NCBI RefSeq assembly: GCF_003261175.1 | Contig: NZ_QLNP01000099.1 | Coordinates: forward strand, 1 to 64,000 | Direction of reading: 5' to 3' | From: Arthrobacter globiformis | Lineage (GTDB): Bacteria > Actinomycetota > Actinomycetes > Actinomycetales > Micrococcaceae | Length of the DNA stretch: 64,000 nt | Part shown: positions 50,753-58,451 of the stretch, piece after piece | Position numbering within the stretch: the first letter of the stretch is position 1 | Layout of the letters: each line of letters starts with the position of its first letter | The notes under the pieces: generated by a model | The model's input: only the letters and a program-made list of their open reading frames with translations | Databases searched by the model: none | What the model was told of the DNA's origin: nothing | Position numbers and translations under genes: made by a program

Positions 50753-51832
50753 CTACTTGCTACGATTCACGGCCAAGCTGTGCCGGGGCTGTGCCGGAAC
50801 AAGGTCTGGTTTATGACCTTTGGTGAAAAGGAACCGCTGCTGGACGGCGTAGCTCACGGCGAACAGGGCGACTTCGGTGAGTAGCTTGGCGGGCAGGTCC
50901 GCGACGCCGGCGCCTGCCAGCGCCGTCAGGAGTGCGTAGTTCGCCGCCAGCATGGAGAACACGAGGGCGACGTATCGGGCGGCCGTGGCGCGGGCAGGCT
51001 TCTCGCCGCCGTGTTTGAACACCAGCCGGCGGTTGATCAGATAGTTGGCCGTGGCGCTCAGGCAACGGGCACCGACGACGGCCGCCAGAACCGAGTCGGT
51101 AGCCGCGCTGAGGGCAAGGAAGGCGACGGTGTCGATCAGGAAGCCGGCGAGGGACGACAGCAGGAACTTCAGCAGCGGGGCATAGATGCGCACCGAGTCC
51201 GCGAGCGGCCGGAAGTGCGATCCGGAGTTGCGGTCCAAATAGATGGTGGCGATGCCCACACAGGCGATGCCGTAGCCGGCCGTCGTGGCCTCAAGCAGGA
51301 GGTTCAGTTCGTATTCGTAGCGCTCACCGCCTACGGTCAGGAGCCAGGGCAGCATGGCTGCAGGGTAGCCGCGCAGCCCCGTCTGTGTGTCCGCGATGCG
51401 CTCGCCGGTGGCCAGCCGGAACAGCAGCCGGGTGGCGGCGTTGCCGAAGCGGCTGCGTGCGGGGACGTCGCCGGCGAAGGTGCGGGTGCCGAGCACCATG
51501 GAGGCGGCGTCAGTGCCGGCCACGCCGGCCACGCGCAGGATGTCCACGACGCTGTGCTGGCCGTCGCTGTCTGCACACACCACGTCCTGGCCGGGGAAGC
51601 GGTCCAGAATGAAGCGAAAGCCGGTTTTCAGTGCGGAGCCCTTGCCCAGGTTTGCCGGATAACTGATGACATGCGCGCCGGCCCGGCGCGCGCCGTCGAA
51701 AATCTGCCCGTAGGCCGGCCCGCTGCCGTCATCCACGACGACGAGACTGAGGGCGGGGTCTGCTGCGCGGATCGCGCCAATCACTTCAAGAAGCTGGATG
51801 TCCGGCTCGTAGGCGGGGATCAGGATGATCAT
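50753..51832 (-). CDS. GT2 glycosyltransferase fused to a GtrA-like membrane domain
   Basis: A 359-residue fusion. Residues 1-210 are a family 2 glycosyltransferase (MIILIPAYEPDIQLLEVIGA, LVVVDDGSG, ADSDGQHS with the DxD-type motif, ADTQTGLRGYPAAMLPWLL). Residues 225-355 form four helices of the GtrA family (FLLSSLAGFLIDTVAFLALS, SATANYLINRRLVFKHGGEK, AVSYAVQQRFLFTKGHK). It resembles polyprenyl-phosphate glycosyltransferases with a flippase-type partner. It starts nine bases after the glycosidase gene, in one operon. Confidence 0.9.
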   Translation of the reverse strand: MIILIPAYEPDIQLLEVIGAIRAADPALSLVVVDDGSGPAYGQIFDGARRAGAHVISYPANLGKGSALKTGFRFILDRFPGQDVVCADSDGQHSVVDILRVAGVAGTDAASMVLGTRTFAGDVPARSRFGNAATRLLFRLATGERIADTQTGLRGYPAAMLPWLLTVGGERYEYELNLLLEATTAGYGIACVGIATIYLDRNSGSHFRPLADSVRIYAPLLKFLLSSLAGFLIDTVAFLALSAATDSVLAAVVGARCLSATANYLINRRLVFKHGGEKPARATAARYVALVFSMLAANYALLTALAGAGVADLPAKLLTEVALFAVSYAVQQRFLFTKGHKPDLVPAQPRHSLAVNRSK

Positions 51833-51841
51833 GGCGGGACT

Positions 51842-52885
51842 TCACTTGCCGATGTACAGGATGTCAGAGGTGCCGCGCTCGCGGTTTGCACCCAGCGGAT
51901 TGTTGACCAGTGCGCCGTCGAAATACATGGTGGAGGAGCCGCCGCCGTCGAGGTTGTAGGCCGTTTCTGCGCCCAGATCCTTCATGATCTGCGCCATTCC
52001 CGTCATGGTCACGCCGGTGCTGTAGCCCGGGCTGCGGCCGTCAGCCACCACAAAGACCAGGTGGTTGGTGCCGATGAGCCCCACGGCGGTGCGCGGCTGC
52101 TCGCCCTGGATGGAATGGTTGCCGAAGTTGGTGTCCACCTCGACGTCCTCGATGCCGTCCACGATCTGGCTGTCCTGGACGATTGCCGGCCCGAAGGACA
52201 GGGTGTTCCAGACGCCGTCGGCGACCAGCTGCTCGGCGTTGGTGGCGGTTTCGTCGTAGACCTTCACGGTTCCGTCCCGGTAGAACGCCAGCCCCTGGCG
52301 GGCGCCCTCGTCGCGGTAGACAACACCGTTGCGGATGACGATGCCGGTGTCCCGGAAGCCGTAGTAGTCGCCGTTGACGGCGAAGATCGCGTTGTGGGCA
52401 GCCGCGATTTCCGAAGTGGTCTGGGTGATGTTCTCACCGAAACTGTCGTTGGCGAACGCGGACTTGAGCGTCGTGGCGTCGTCAAGGGCGACGTCGGCAA
52501 CGTAGTAGGTGACCGTGCTGTCACCGCTGCCGGTGACCACCGTGGAGATGTTGATGTTGGTGCCGTCGGCCGTGTAGGAGGTGTCCGTGACAGAGGCGGG
52601 CGATCCCACTGTCGTGGTCCCGGACGACGCGCCCTGGGCTGCCTCGTAGGCGGACACATCGGAAATCTCCACGTGCTGCACCACGAACCTGTCCAGCGCC
52701 CAGGCGGTGGCGCCGCCGGCGGACAGCGTGAGGGCGAGGGCTCCGGCGAGGATGGCCCGGCGCGTCGGCCTTGTCTTGCCGCGCTCGCGGGCTGGGCCGG
52801 GCGGGCCGGGGTACCCCGCTTCGCCGGGTTGCCGGGCGACGTCGGAGGAAATTTCTTTGCTGCGGGTGTTCTGCTGTGAGGTCAT
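51842..52885 (-). CDS. Phosphodiester glycosidase (NAGPA-domain) membrane protein
   Basis: A 347-residue protein with one N-terminal membrane anchor (RAILAGALALTLSAGGATAW) and an outside domain of the NAGPA family. Motifs: IFAVNGDYYGFRDTGIVIRN, PRTAVGLIGTNHLVFVVADG, GAETAYNLDGGGSSTMYFDG. The family removes GlcNAc from phosphodiester-linked sugars or trims exopolysaccharide. It is first of five genes on the minus strand and sets the theme of the cluster: surface phospho-glycan metabolism. Confidence 0.88.
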   Translation of the reverse strand: MTSQQNTRSKEISSDVARQPGEAGYPGPPGPARERGKTRPTRRAILAGALALTLSAGGATAWALDRFVVQHVEISDVSAYEAAQGASSGTTTVGSPASVTDTSYTADGTNINISTVVTGSGDSTVTYYVADVALDDATTLKSAFANDSFGENITQTTSEIAAAHNAIFAVNGDYYGFRDTGIVIRNGVVYRDEGARQGLAFYRDGTVKVYDETATNAEQLVADGVWNTLSFGPAIVQDSQIVDGIEDVEVDTNFGNHSIQGEQPRTAVGLIGTNHLVFVVADGRSPGYSTGVTMTGMAQIMKDLGAETAYNLDGGGSSTMYFDGALVNNPLGANRERGTSDILYIGK

Positions 52886-53030
52886 GCATCATTTGTATGG
52901 ACCGGACTTATGCCGGCCGTGAGCCGGGCATTTGAGGAAGCTGTGAAAAGCCCACAGCCAGCCGACGCTCCGTATCCGGAAGCGATAGAGTGAACCGGGA
53001 TTAACCGATCACGCTTTGAAGGAGTCACCG

Positions 53031-53834
53031 TTGACTGCTGAACTCCCGGAACTCGCCGGCGGCGACTTCTACTACCAGGACCTGGGCGGCGGCCGTTTCT
53101 GCTCCACCATCCACGCCCAGGGGGCCTGGAACGCCCACGAACAGCACATGGCCCCGGCGTCCGGGCTCCTCGCGGACCGGCTGGACCGGCATGAACCCCG
53201 GGACGACATGCGGATGGCCAGGCTCAGCTACGAAATCCTGGGACTGATCCCCGGCGGTGAATTTGACATCGTCACCTCGACGCTGCGCCCGGGACGCACC
53301 ATCGAGCTGCTGCAGGCTGAACTGGTGGCGGCCGGGCGTGTGGCCATCCGGGCGACTGCCTGGCGCATGGTCACCAGCGATACGGCCGCCGTGGCCGCCG
53401 TCGAGGACGGGGCCATTCCCTCGCCGGAAGAATGCAAGCCCTATGACGGTGTGAGCGTGTGGCCCGGTGGCTACATCCGCTCCCTCGAAATGCGGGTGGC
53501 GGAAGGTCACCGGCCCGGCGCCGGGAAAGTGTGGCTGCGCACCGACCATCCGCTGACGGACAGAAATGACAGCACGGACATGGCAAGGCTCATGGGTCTC
53601 GTGGACACCGCCAACGGCATTGCCACGCGGGTGCCTCCGGGCAAGGACAGTTACGCCTTCCCGAACCTGGACCTCCAAATCCACATGTACCGGCGGCCGG
53701 AGGGCGAGTGGCTCGGGCTGGACAACGCCGTGTCCTTCGGTGCCGACGGGATCGGCCTCACCTCGACGGTGCTCCATGACCGGTCCGGCCCGTTCGGCCG
53801 GGCGGAACAGATCCTCACCGTGCGGAAGAGCTGA
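53031..53834 (+). CDS. Acyl-CoA thioesterase-like (double hot-dog) protein
   Basis: A 267-residue protein with two hot-dog halves. DFYYQDLGGGRFCSTIHAQG opens the first; RMARLSYEILGLIPGGEFDI then VTSTLRPGRTIELLQAEL is the usual thioesterase helix-strand core; LVDTANGIATRVPPGKDSYA and LDLQIHMYRRPEGEWLGLDN belong to the second. TTG 53031 is the start because AAGGAG ends six bases upstream; an earlier in-frame TTG overlaps that site. Divergent from the NAGPA gene. Confidence 0.85.
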   Translation: MTAELPELAGGDFYYQDLGGGRFCSTIHAQGAWNAHEQHMAPASGLLADRLDRHEPRDDMRMARLSYEILGLIPGGEFDIVTSTLRPGRTIELLQAELVAAGRVAIRATAWRMVTSDTAAVAAVEDGAIPSPEECKPYDGVSVWPGGYIRSLEMRVAEGHRPGAGKVWLRTDHPLTDRNDSTDMARLMGLVDTANGIATRVPPGKDSYAFPNLDLQIHMYRRPEGEWLGLDNAVSFGADGIGLTSTVLHDRSGPFGRAEQILTVRKS

Positions 53835-53845
53835 TAGCTGGCTGC

Positions 53846-54229
53846 CTAGTGAAAGACCAGCCAGCCCGCCAGCGTCGCGAGGGCGGTCAGCAGGGCGCCC
53901 CACGCCATGTCCACAACAATGAGCTGCAGCGGCCAGGTCTTGAGCGTCGCGGCGTTGGTGAGATCGTACGTTGCGTACGCGAAGGCGCCCAGCGCCGCCC
54001 CATGCCCGACGGCGGTCAGCCAGGTGCCGCCGTCGAGTGCCGGCCGCAGGGCAAAGAAAACGATGCCCGCGATGTAAATCAAATAGAACGCCACGGCGTA
54101 CCCTAGATGGGGCCGGCTGGCCAGCAATTCACCGACGTGGCTGCGGTAGAACGGGTTCATGAGCTTGAGCCACACGGCGTCGATCACGGCGAAAGCAGCG
54201 GCGACGACCAGAAAGTGCAACACGACCAT
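53846..54229 (-). CDS. DUF2177 family membrane protein
   Basis: A 127-residue protein with about four helices: LHFLVVAAAFAVIDAVWLKL, LGYAVAFYLIYIAGIVFFAL, LGAFAYATYDLTNAATLKTW, LIVVDMAWGALLTALATLAG. The YATYDLTN and VDMAWG motifs are the DUF2177 signature. Its ATG lies only 16 bases from the divergent ligase ATG, with TAAGCT five bases upstream, so a leaderless start is possible; an in-frame ATG at 54247 is an alternative. Confidence 0.85.
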   Translation of the reverse strand: MVVLHFLVVAAAFAVIDAVWLKLMNPFYRSHVGELLASRPHLGYAVAFYLIYIAGIVFFALRPALDGGTWLTAVGHGAALGAFAYATYDLTNAATLKTWPLQLIVVDMAWGALLTALATLAGWLVFH

Positions 54230-54245
54230 AAGGGAGCTTAGCAAC

Positions 54246-54995
54246 ATGCAGCAGGCCGGGGCTGATTCACGCACTCTGACCCTCGTCCGGCAGGAGCAGT
54301 CCCTCGGCGCAGTCCGTGACCTTGATTTCGGGATCGAACTGCTCGGCAAGGCCAGGGCCGGGGACATCGGATCCACGCTTCGGCTGTACCGGCCCGCACC
54401 GACTGTTGCCTTCGGCCAGCGCGACACCCGCCTGCCCGGCTTTGGCGCCGCCGCCCAGGCCTGCCGCGAACTGGGGTTCGAGCCGCTGATCCGCAAGGCG
54501 GGAGGCCGCGCGGCTGCGTACCATGAGGGCACTCTGATCATTGACCACGTGGAGCCGCACAGCGATGCGATCGCCGGAGCCAAAGGCCGTTTCGCATTTT
54601 TCGGCGAAATGCTGGCGGGAGCACTCCAGAGTGTTGGCGTGCACGCCGCCGTCGGCGAGATTCCGGGGGAGTACTGTCCGGGCGAATACAGCGTCCACGG
54701 CTTCGCGCCCGGGGCCCCTGACCACCGGATCAAGCTCGTCGGCACAGCCCAGCGCGTGGTGTCCGGCGCCTGGCTGTTCAGCTCCGTCGTGGTGGTGGAG
54801 GATTCGGCGCCCATCCGCGAGGTGCTGACGGCCAGCTACGAGGCCCTGGGGCTGGACTGGGATCCCGCGACCGCCGGCGCGGCCAACGACCTTGTGCCCG
54901 GCCTTGACGTCCAGGCCATCGAGGACGCGGTGGTCCGCACCTACGCGGAGTACGCCATGCTGGGGCAGGCGGACTTCAGCAGTCTTCGCGCCTAG
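54246..54995 (+). CDS. Lipoate-protein ligase A-like protein
   Basis: A 249-residue protein of the biotin/lipoate A/B ligase family. LRLYRPAPTVAFGQRDTRLP matches the family's RxxxPxVxxG-type motif, LIRKAGGRAAAYHEGTLIID is the RxxGGxxxxHxxxxL signature and KLVGTAQRVVSGAWLFSSVV contains the catalytic Lys. It would activate lipoate or octanoate and attach it to a carrier protein. AAGGGAG lies nine bases before the ATG. Confidence 0.88.
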   Translation: MQQAGADSRTLTLVRQEQSLGAVRDLDFGIELLGKARAGDIGSTLRLYRPAPTVAFGQRDTRLPGFGAAAQACRELGFEPLIRKAGGRAAAYHEGTLIIDHVEPHSDAIAGAKGRFAFFGEMLAGALQSVGVHAAVGEIPGEYCPGEYSVHGFAPGAPDHRIKLVGTAQRVVSGAWLFSSVVVVEDSAPIREVLTASYEALGLDWDPATAGAANDLVPGLDVQAIEDAVVRTYAEYAMLGQADFSSLRA

Positions 54996-55019
54996 CGCTG
55001 CACCCCGCCGTCGGCCGGT

Positions 55020-55382
55020 CTACTCGGTGGCCGGCGGGATCTGGCAGATCATGAGGACGTTTCCGTCCGGGTCCCGGAAGTTGAACCACTGGTCATCGTT
55101 GACTTCGGTGAGTTCCACGCCCCGGGTTTTCATGAAGGCATGGGCCGCATGGATGTCCGCGGTGTTGAAGTGGAACGCAGGAACCTGGAAAACGGCGCCG
55201 GGGGAGTAGATCTCGCTGTCCAGGACGAGGCCGGCCCCCTCCATGGGGAGTATGTACAGATGGTCCAGCAGGACCTTGTCACCGGCGGGCACGCCCAGCA
55301 TGCCGCAATACCAGTCGCGGGCTTCCTCGATATCGCTGACGGGGACAAAGACGGTGCCGATCTGCGGGGAAACTGGACTCAC
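55020..55382 (-). CDS. VOC-family (glyoxalase/dioxygenase superfamily) protein
   Basis: A 120-residue vicinal-oxygen-chelate protein: IGTVFVPVSDIEEARDWYCG, LYILPMEGAGLVLDSEIYSP, PAFHFNTADIHAAHAFMKTR and FNFRDPDGNVLMICQIP. Two beta-alpha-beta-beta-beta modules form one metal site. GTG 55382 is the start, seven bases after AAAGGA. Function not assignable within the superfamily. Confidence 0.85.
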   Translation of the reverse strand: MSPVSPQIGTVFVPVSDIEEARDWYCGMLGVPAGDKVLLDHLYILPMEGAGLVLDSEIYSPGAVFQVPAFHFNTADIHAAHAFMKTRGVELTEVNDDQWFNFRDPDGNVLMICQIPPATE

Positions 55383-55543
55383 AGCAAATCCTTTGGAACG
55401 CGGGAAGGAACTCGAACTGTAACGCGCTGGACTGGCCGTCGCCGGGAGCGGGGCCCGCCGGGATTTTTCGTACCCGGACCTGTCGATTTCAAACGCGCAG
55501 GAGAGGACGATTAAGGGACAGCCGCTGAAAAAGGAGGTCGGTG

Positions 55544-55789
55544 ATGTGTTATTCATCGCGGGCGGATTTCGGCTGGGACACCCGGAAGGATGCCCTCCGG
55601 AAGCCTGAGGTGCACCGGGAGCCGGTGCCGCCGGAAGCTGCTCCCGGGGAGCCTGTGGACCGTCCGGAACCCCGGACCCACGCGGACAGCACCAGGCTGT
55701 GGGCCTTCCTGGCCCGCCGCAAGGAGCCCCGCCGCGGGGAAGCCCACGCTCGGAGGCCGGTGAACAACCGGATCGAGGAAAAGGTCTGA
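55544..55789 (+). CDS. Small basic hypothetical protein
   Basis: An 81-residue protein, MCYSSRADFGWDTRKDALRK, followed by a Pro/Glu-rich middle (PVPPEAAPGEPVDRPEPRTH) and a basic end (LWAFLARRKEPRRGEAHARR). AAGGAGG lies at good distance before ATG 55544; an in-frame GTG three bases earlier would leave too little room. The N-terminal MCYS/ADFGW motif looks conserved. Ends at a strong hairpin. Confidence 0.68.
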   Translation: MCYSSRADFGWDTRKDALRKPEVHREPVPPEAAPGEPVDRPEPRTHADSTRLWAFLARRKEPRRGEAHARRPVNNRIEEKV

Positions 55790-55794
55790 ACAAA

Positions 55795-55829
55795 CCAGCA
55801 AAGGCACCGGAATCCGGTGCCTTTGCTGG
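55795..55829. terminator. Bidirectional hairpin terminator
   Basis: CCAGCAAAGGCACCGG (55795-55810) pairs perfectly with CCGGTGCCTTTGCTGG (55814-55829) across a three-base loop, between two convergent genes. Confidence 0.88.
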
Positions 55830-55853
55830 TGAATCTTGATTGTGGCGTCCGCC

Positions 55854-56111
55854 CTACGCGGCGAGCCTGCTCTTGACCTCGGCTGCGGACGGGTTCGTGG
55901 CAGCGGTGCCGTCCGGGAAGAGGACGGTGGGGACGGTGCGGTTGCCGCCGTTGATCTGCTCCACGAGCTCGGCCGTGCCGTCGACCTCTTCGATGTTGAT
56001 CTCGGTGTAGCCGATGCCCTGGGCGTCCAACTGCTTCTTCAGCCGGTTGCAGTAGCCGCACCAGGTAGTCGAGAACATGGTGATGGTGCCGTCTTCGGGG
56101 GTAAAGTCCAC
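55854..56111 (-). CDS. Mycoredoxin (glutaredoxin-like)
   Basis: An 85-residue thioredoxin-fold protein: TITMFSTTWCGYCNRLKKQL carries the CxxC active site (residues about 17-20), GIGYTEINIEEVDGTAEL and NGGNRTVPTVLFPDGTAATN (TVP cis-Pro) follow. Mycoredoxins use mycothiol instead of glutathione to reduce mixed disulfides and occur in actinobacteria, supporting the host assignment. GTG 56111 is the start, five bases after GAGGAG. Confidence 0.9.
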   Translation of the reverse strand: MDFTPEDGTITMFSTTWCGYCNRLKKQLDAQGIGYTEINIEEVDGTAELVEQINGGNRTVPTVLFPDGTAATNPSAAEVKSRLAA

Positions 56112-56213
56112 GGGCTCTCCTCGGATTGATATGGTCCTGTCGGTTTCCTTCCCCACAACCGTAACCCGGGCACCGGTATTCCCCGGCCTCTGTTGCAATG
56201 GCATGCTGGTGCC

Positions 56214-56963
56214 ATGTGTGGACGTTACGTCATGGCCCGGGCAGTCGGGGATCTGCTGGCCGAATTCGACGCCGAACTTGAAAACGAAACCGAAATCCCG
56301 CCGTCGTGGAACGTTGCGCCCACGGACGGCGCGCCCATCGTCCTGGAACGGCTTATCGACGGCGGCACGGTCCGCCAGCTGCACGTCGCCCGCTGGGGCC
56401 TGGTGCCGTCCTGGGCGAAAAGCCCGGGCATCGGCGCGAAGATGATCAACGCCCGGAGCGAGTCGGTCCTCGAGAAGCCGGCCTTCCGCAAGGCGGTGCA
56501 GTCGAGGCGCTGCGCAGTCCCGGCGGACGGCTACTACGAATGGAAGCAGGGCGAGGGCCGCAGCAAGCAGCCCTACTACGTCCACCCCCGTGACGACTCG
56601 GCTATGGCCTTCGCCGGACTGTACGAGTGGTGGAAGGACCCGTCCGTGCCGCCGGGGGAACCCGCCCAGTGGATGCTCTCGATGTCCATCATGACGGCGG
56701 ACTCACCGCCGGCGGGAACTGAAGGCACCGTGTTCGCCGAACTGACATCGCTCCACGACCGCGTCCCGCTGCCCATGAGCCGCGACACCATGGCGGCCTG
56801 GCTTGACCCGCAGGTTGACGACGCTGCCGGCCTGGTGGACCTCGTCCGGTCCGGCGTGAAGGACGTTGCCGCAGGCTGGCGGGTGGACTCGGTGGGCAAG
56901 GCTGTGGGCAACGTCCGCAACAACTCCCCGGAGCTCATCGAGCCCGTGGAGGCACTCTTCTGA
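56214..56963 (+). CDS. SOS-response-associated peptidase (SRAP/YedK), abasic-site crosslinker
   Basis: A 249-residue HMCES/YedK protein. After Met removal, Cys2 (MCGRYVMAR) forms a thiazolidine crosslink with abasic sites in single-stranded DNA. Other motifs: PPSWNVAPTDGAPIV, ARWGLVPSWAKSP, MINARSESVLEKPAFR, RCAVPADGYYEWKQGEGRSK, and the catalytic His in SLHDRVPLPM. The start must be ATG 56214 to expose Cys2; no strong ribosome site precedes it. Confidence 0.92.
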   Translation: MCGRYVMARAVGDLLAEFDAELENETEIPPSWNVAPTDGAPIVLERLIDGGTVRQLHVARWGLVPSWAKSPGIGAKMINARSESVLEKPAFRKAVQSRRCAVPADGYYEWKQGEGRSKQPYYVHPRDDSAMAFAGLYEWWKDPSVPPGEPAQWMLSMSIMTADSPPAGTEGTVFAELTSLHDRVPLPMSRDTMAAWLDPQVDDAAGLVDLVRSGVKDVAAGWRVDSVGKAVGNVRNNSPELIEPVEALF

Positions 56964-57023
56964 GGCTGGCTTCTGAGGTTCCCGGGCTGGCGGACCTGAC
57001 CGGCATCAGTTCCAAGCGCGCAA

Positions 57024-57446
57024 TCAGACGGTGACCTGGCCGCCGTCGTCCACTGTCCACGTGGGGTTGAAGGCAATTTCCCAGCGGAAGCCGTCCGGAT
57101 CGGCGAAGTATGCGGTGTAACCGCCCCATGGTTGGGTCTTGGGAGGGGCCACGACGGACGCGCCGGCCGCCTCTGCCTGAGCGATTACCTGGTTTACCTG
57201 CTCGGCGCTGCCGACGTTGTGGCTGAGCGTAATGCAGGGGACTGCCGCGGGAGCATCAACGGAGGCCTCGGCCCGCATCTGCCCGGCGTCCCACAGGGAA
57301 AGAATCAGGCCGTGGTTGGCCTGGATAAAGACCACTTCGTCGGGAACCTCGCGGTGTACCGGCCAGCCCAGGCCCTCCACATAGAAGCGCCGGGAGGCGG
57401 CCACGCTGCGCACTCCCAATGAAATAAAATCGACTCTGGGCTGCAT
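57024..57446 (-). CDS. VOC-family protein
   Basis: A 140-residue glyoxalase-superfamily protein: VDFISLGVRSVAASRRFYVE, GLGWPVHREVPDEVVFIQAN, GYTAYFADPDGFRWEIAFNP. Related in fold but not close to the VOC gene at 55020. It diverges from the chorismate mutase gene with 14 bases between starts, so promoters must overlap the coding ends or the messages are leaderless. Confidence 0.87.
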   Translation of the reverse strand: MQPRVDFISLGVRSVAASRRFYVEGLGWPVHREVPDEVVFIQANHGLILSLWDAGQMRAEASVDAPAAVPCITLSHNVGSAEQVNQVIAQAEAAGASVVAPPKTQPWGGYTAYFADPDGFRWEIAFNPTWTVDDGGQVTV

Positions 57447-57460
57447 GGTTCGATACTGTC

Positions 57461-57787
57461 ATGATCATGCCCACAAATCACGGAGACGAGAAAAACGCCC
57501 AGGCTGACCGGGAACAGCTCGCCGCCGTGCGGGTTGCGGTGGACGAGGTGGACGAGCAGATCGTCACGCTGATCGCGCGCCGCGAGCGCCTGATCCGTAT
57601 CGCGGGAACCCTGAAGGGTGACGACGCCGAAGTACGCGCGCCGGGACGCGTGGAGCGGGTCATTGAGCATGTGCGCTTGGCCGCCGAGAAAAAAGAAATA
57701 GACCCGGACATCGTGGAAACCACGTACCGGGCCATGATCTCGAAGTTTATCGAGCTGGAGATGAAAATCCACAACGACAACAGCTGA
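57461..57787 (+). CDS. Chorismate mutase (AroQ type)
   Basis: A 108-residue helical protein: LAAVRVAVDEVDEQIVTLIA, RRERLIRIAGTLKGDDAEVR, APGRVERVIEHVRLAAEKKE, IVETTYRAMISKFIELEM. It matches the AroQ chorismate mutase domain that makes prephenate for Phe/Tyr synthesis. Arg in RRER and Lys in TLKGDD correspond to substrate-binding positions. It is not fused to prephenate dehydratase. Confidence 0.85.
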   Translation: MIMPTNHGDEKNAQADREQLAAVRVAVDEVDEQIVTLIARRERLIRIAGTLKGDDAEVRAPGRVERVIEHVRLAAEKKEIDPDIVETTYRAMISKFIELEMKIHNDNS

Positions 57788-57897
57788 GCTGTTGCTTCTG
57801 CCTGCGGACAAAGTTGCGTCTGCTGATAGGCGCGCCGGGGCGCGGGGCCGGCTGATCCGGGCTGCCGCCCGGTGCCGCTCGCAGTGGCGCTGACCCT

Positions 57898-58284
57898 CTA
57901 GAGCTTCTCCTCGACAGGCACGCCGGACTGGAATTCCCGCCCGTCGGCCTCGCTGAACGCGGACATGAGGTGGCTCTTGTCCAGCCCCAGTACCGTGCTC
58001 ATGGGGAAGTTGCCCGTGATGGTGTTGCCCGAGTGCTGAACGCTGCTGAGATCGAAGTTCTCCTCCGTGCCGTCATGGCTGAAGGAGTAGATCGAGACCG
58101 CCTCGCCGTTCATGAACTCGATTCCCAGCCTCCGTTGATGAGAATAATCCGGAGTGGCTGCCACGAGCCCCACAACAAAGGCGCCCGATGCTGGAATGTT
58201 GCCGTCGATATCGAATCTGGCCACCAATGTGCTTTCTTTGGCGGCGATGCTTACCTGCTTCAGGAGCGCGTCATTGGAACTCAT
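57898..58284 (-). CDS. Hypothetical protein, beta-rich
   Basis: A 128-residue protein starting ATG 58284 with AGGA upstream. Alternating strands (TLVARFDIDGNIPASGAFVV, LGIEFMNGEAVSIYSFSHDG, TITGNFPMSTVLGLDKSHLM) suggest a small beta-sandwich. Family not recognised. It is transcribed away from the SOS box 80 bases upstream, which could in principle also influence it. Confidence 0.65.
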   Translation of the reverse strand: MSSNDALLKQVSIAAKESTLVARFDIDGNIPASGAFVVGLVAATPDYSHQRRLGIEFMNGEAVSIYSFSHDGTEENFDLSSVQHSGNTITGNFPMSTVLGLDKSHLMSAFSEADGREFQSGVPVEEKL

Positions 58285-58362
58285 GGGACCATCCTGCCCT
58301 GTGAGCCGCCGTCCGTCCACACCCATCTAGGTTTTGTCCCCGGCCCGGCGTAGACTGGAACT

Positions 58363-58382
58363 ATTCGAATACATATTCGAAT
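58363..58382. promoter_or_regulatory. LexA (SOS) box upstream of DUF6504-dnaE2
   Basis: ATTCGAAT-ACAT-ATTCGAAT is a perfect palindrome containing TCGAA-N6-TTCGA, matching the actinobacterial LexA consensus TCGAAC-N4-GTTCGA except for the inner C/G, here T/A. It lies 70 bases before the DUF6504 start and governs a translesion polymerase gene, as expected for an SOS box. Confidence 0.8.
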
Positions 58383-58418
58383 GACTGCTTTGAATGACTG
58401 CTGTAAATGACTGCGTAT
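58380..58418 (+). repeat. Three tandem 13-base repeats between the SOS box and DUF6504
   Basis: AATGACTGC followed by four variable bases occurs at 58380, 58393 and 58406, each copy 13 bases. The first copy overlaps the right edge of the SOS box by three bases. They fall in the untranslated leader if translation starts at 58452. Confidence 0.75.
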
Positions 58419-58451
58419 TTTCTGCAGGAAGACTGGTATCCGGAGGCACCC

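Noticed and set aside
51011-52879. A 622-codon plus-strand frame opposite the glycosyltransferase and glycosidase genes
   Set aside because: Antisense shadow: the minus frames have clear domain motifs and ribosome sites, the plus frame has none.
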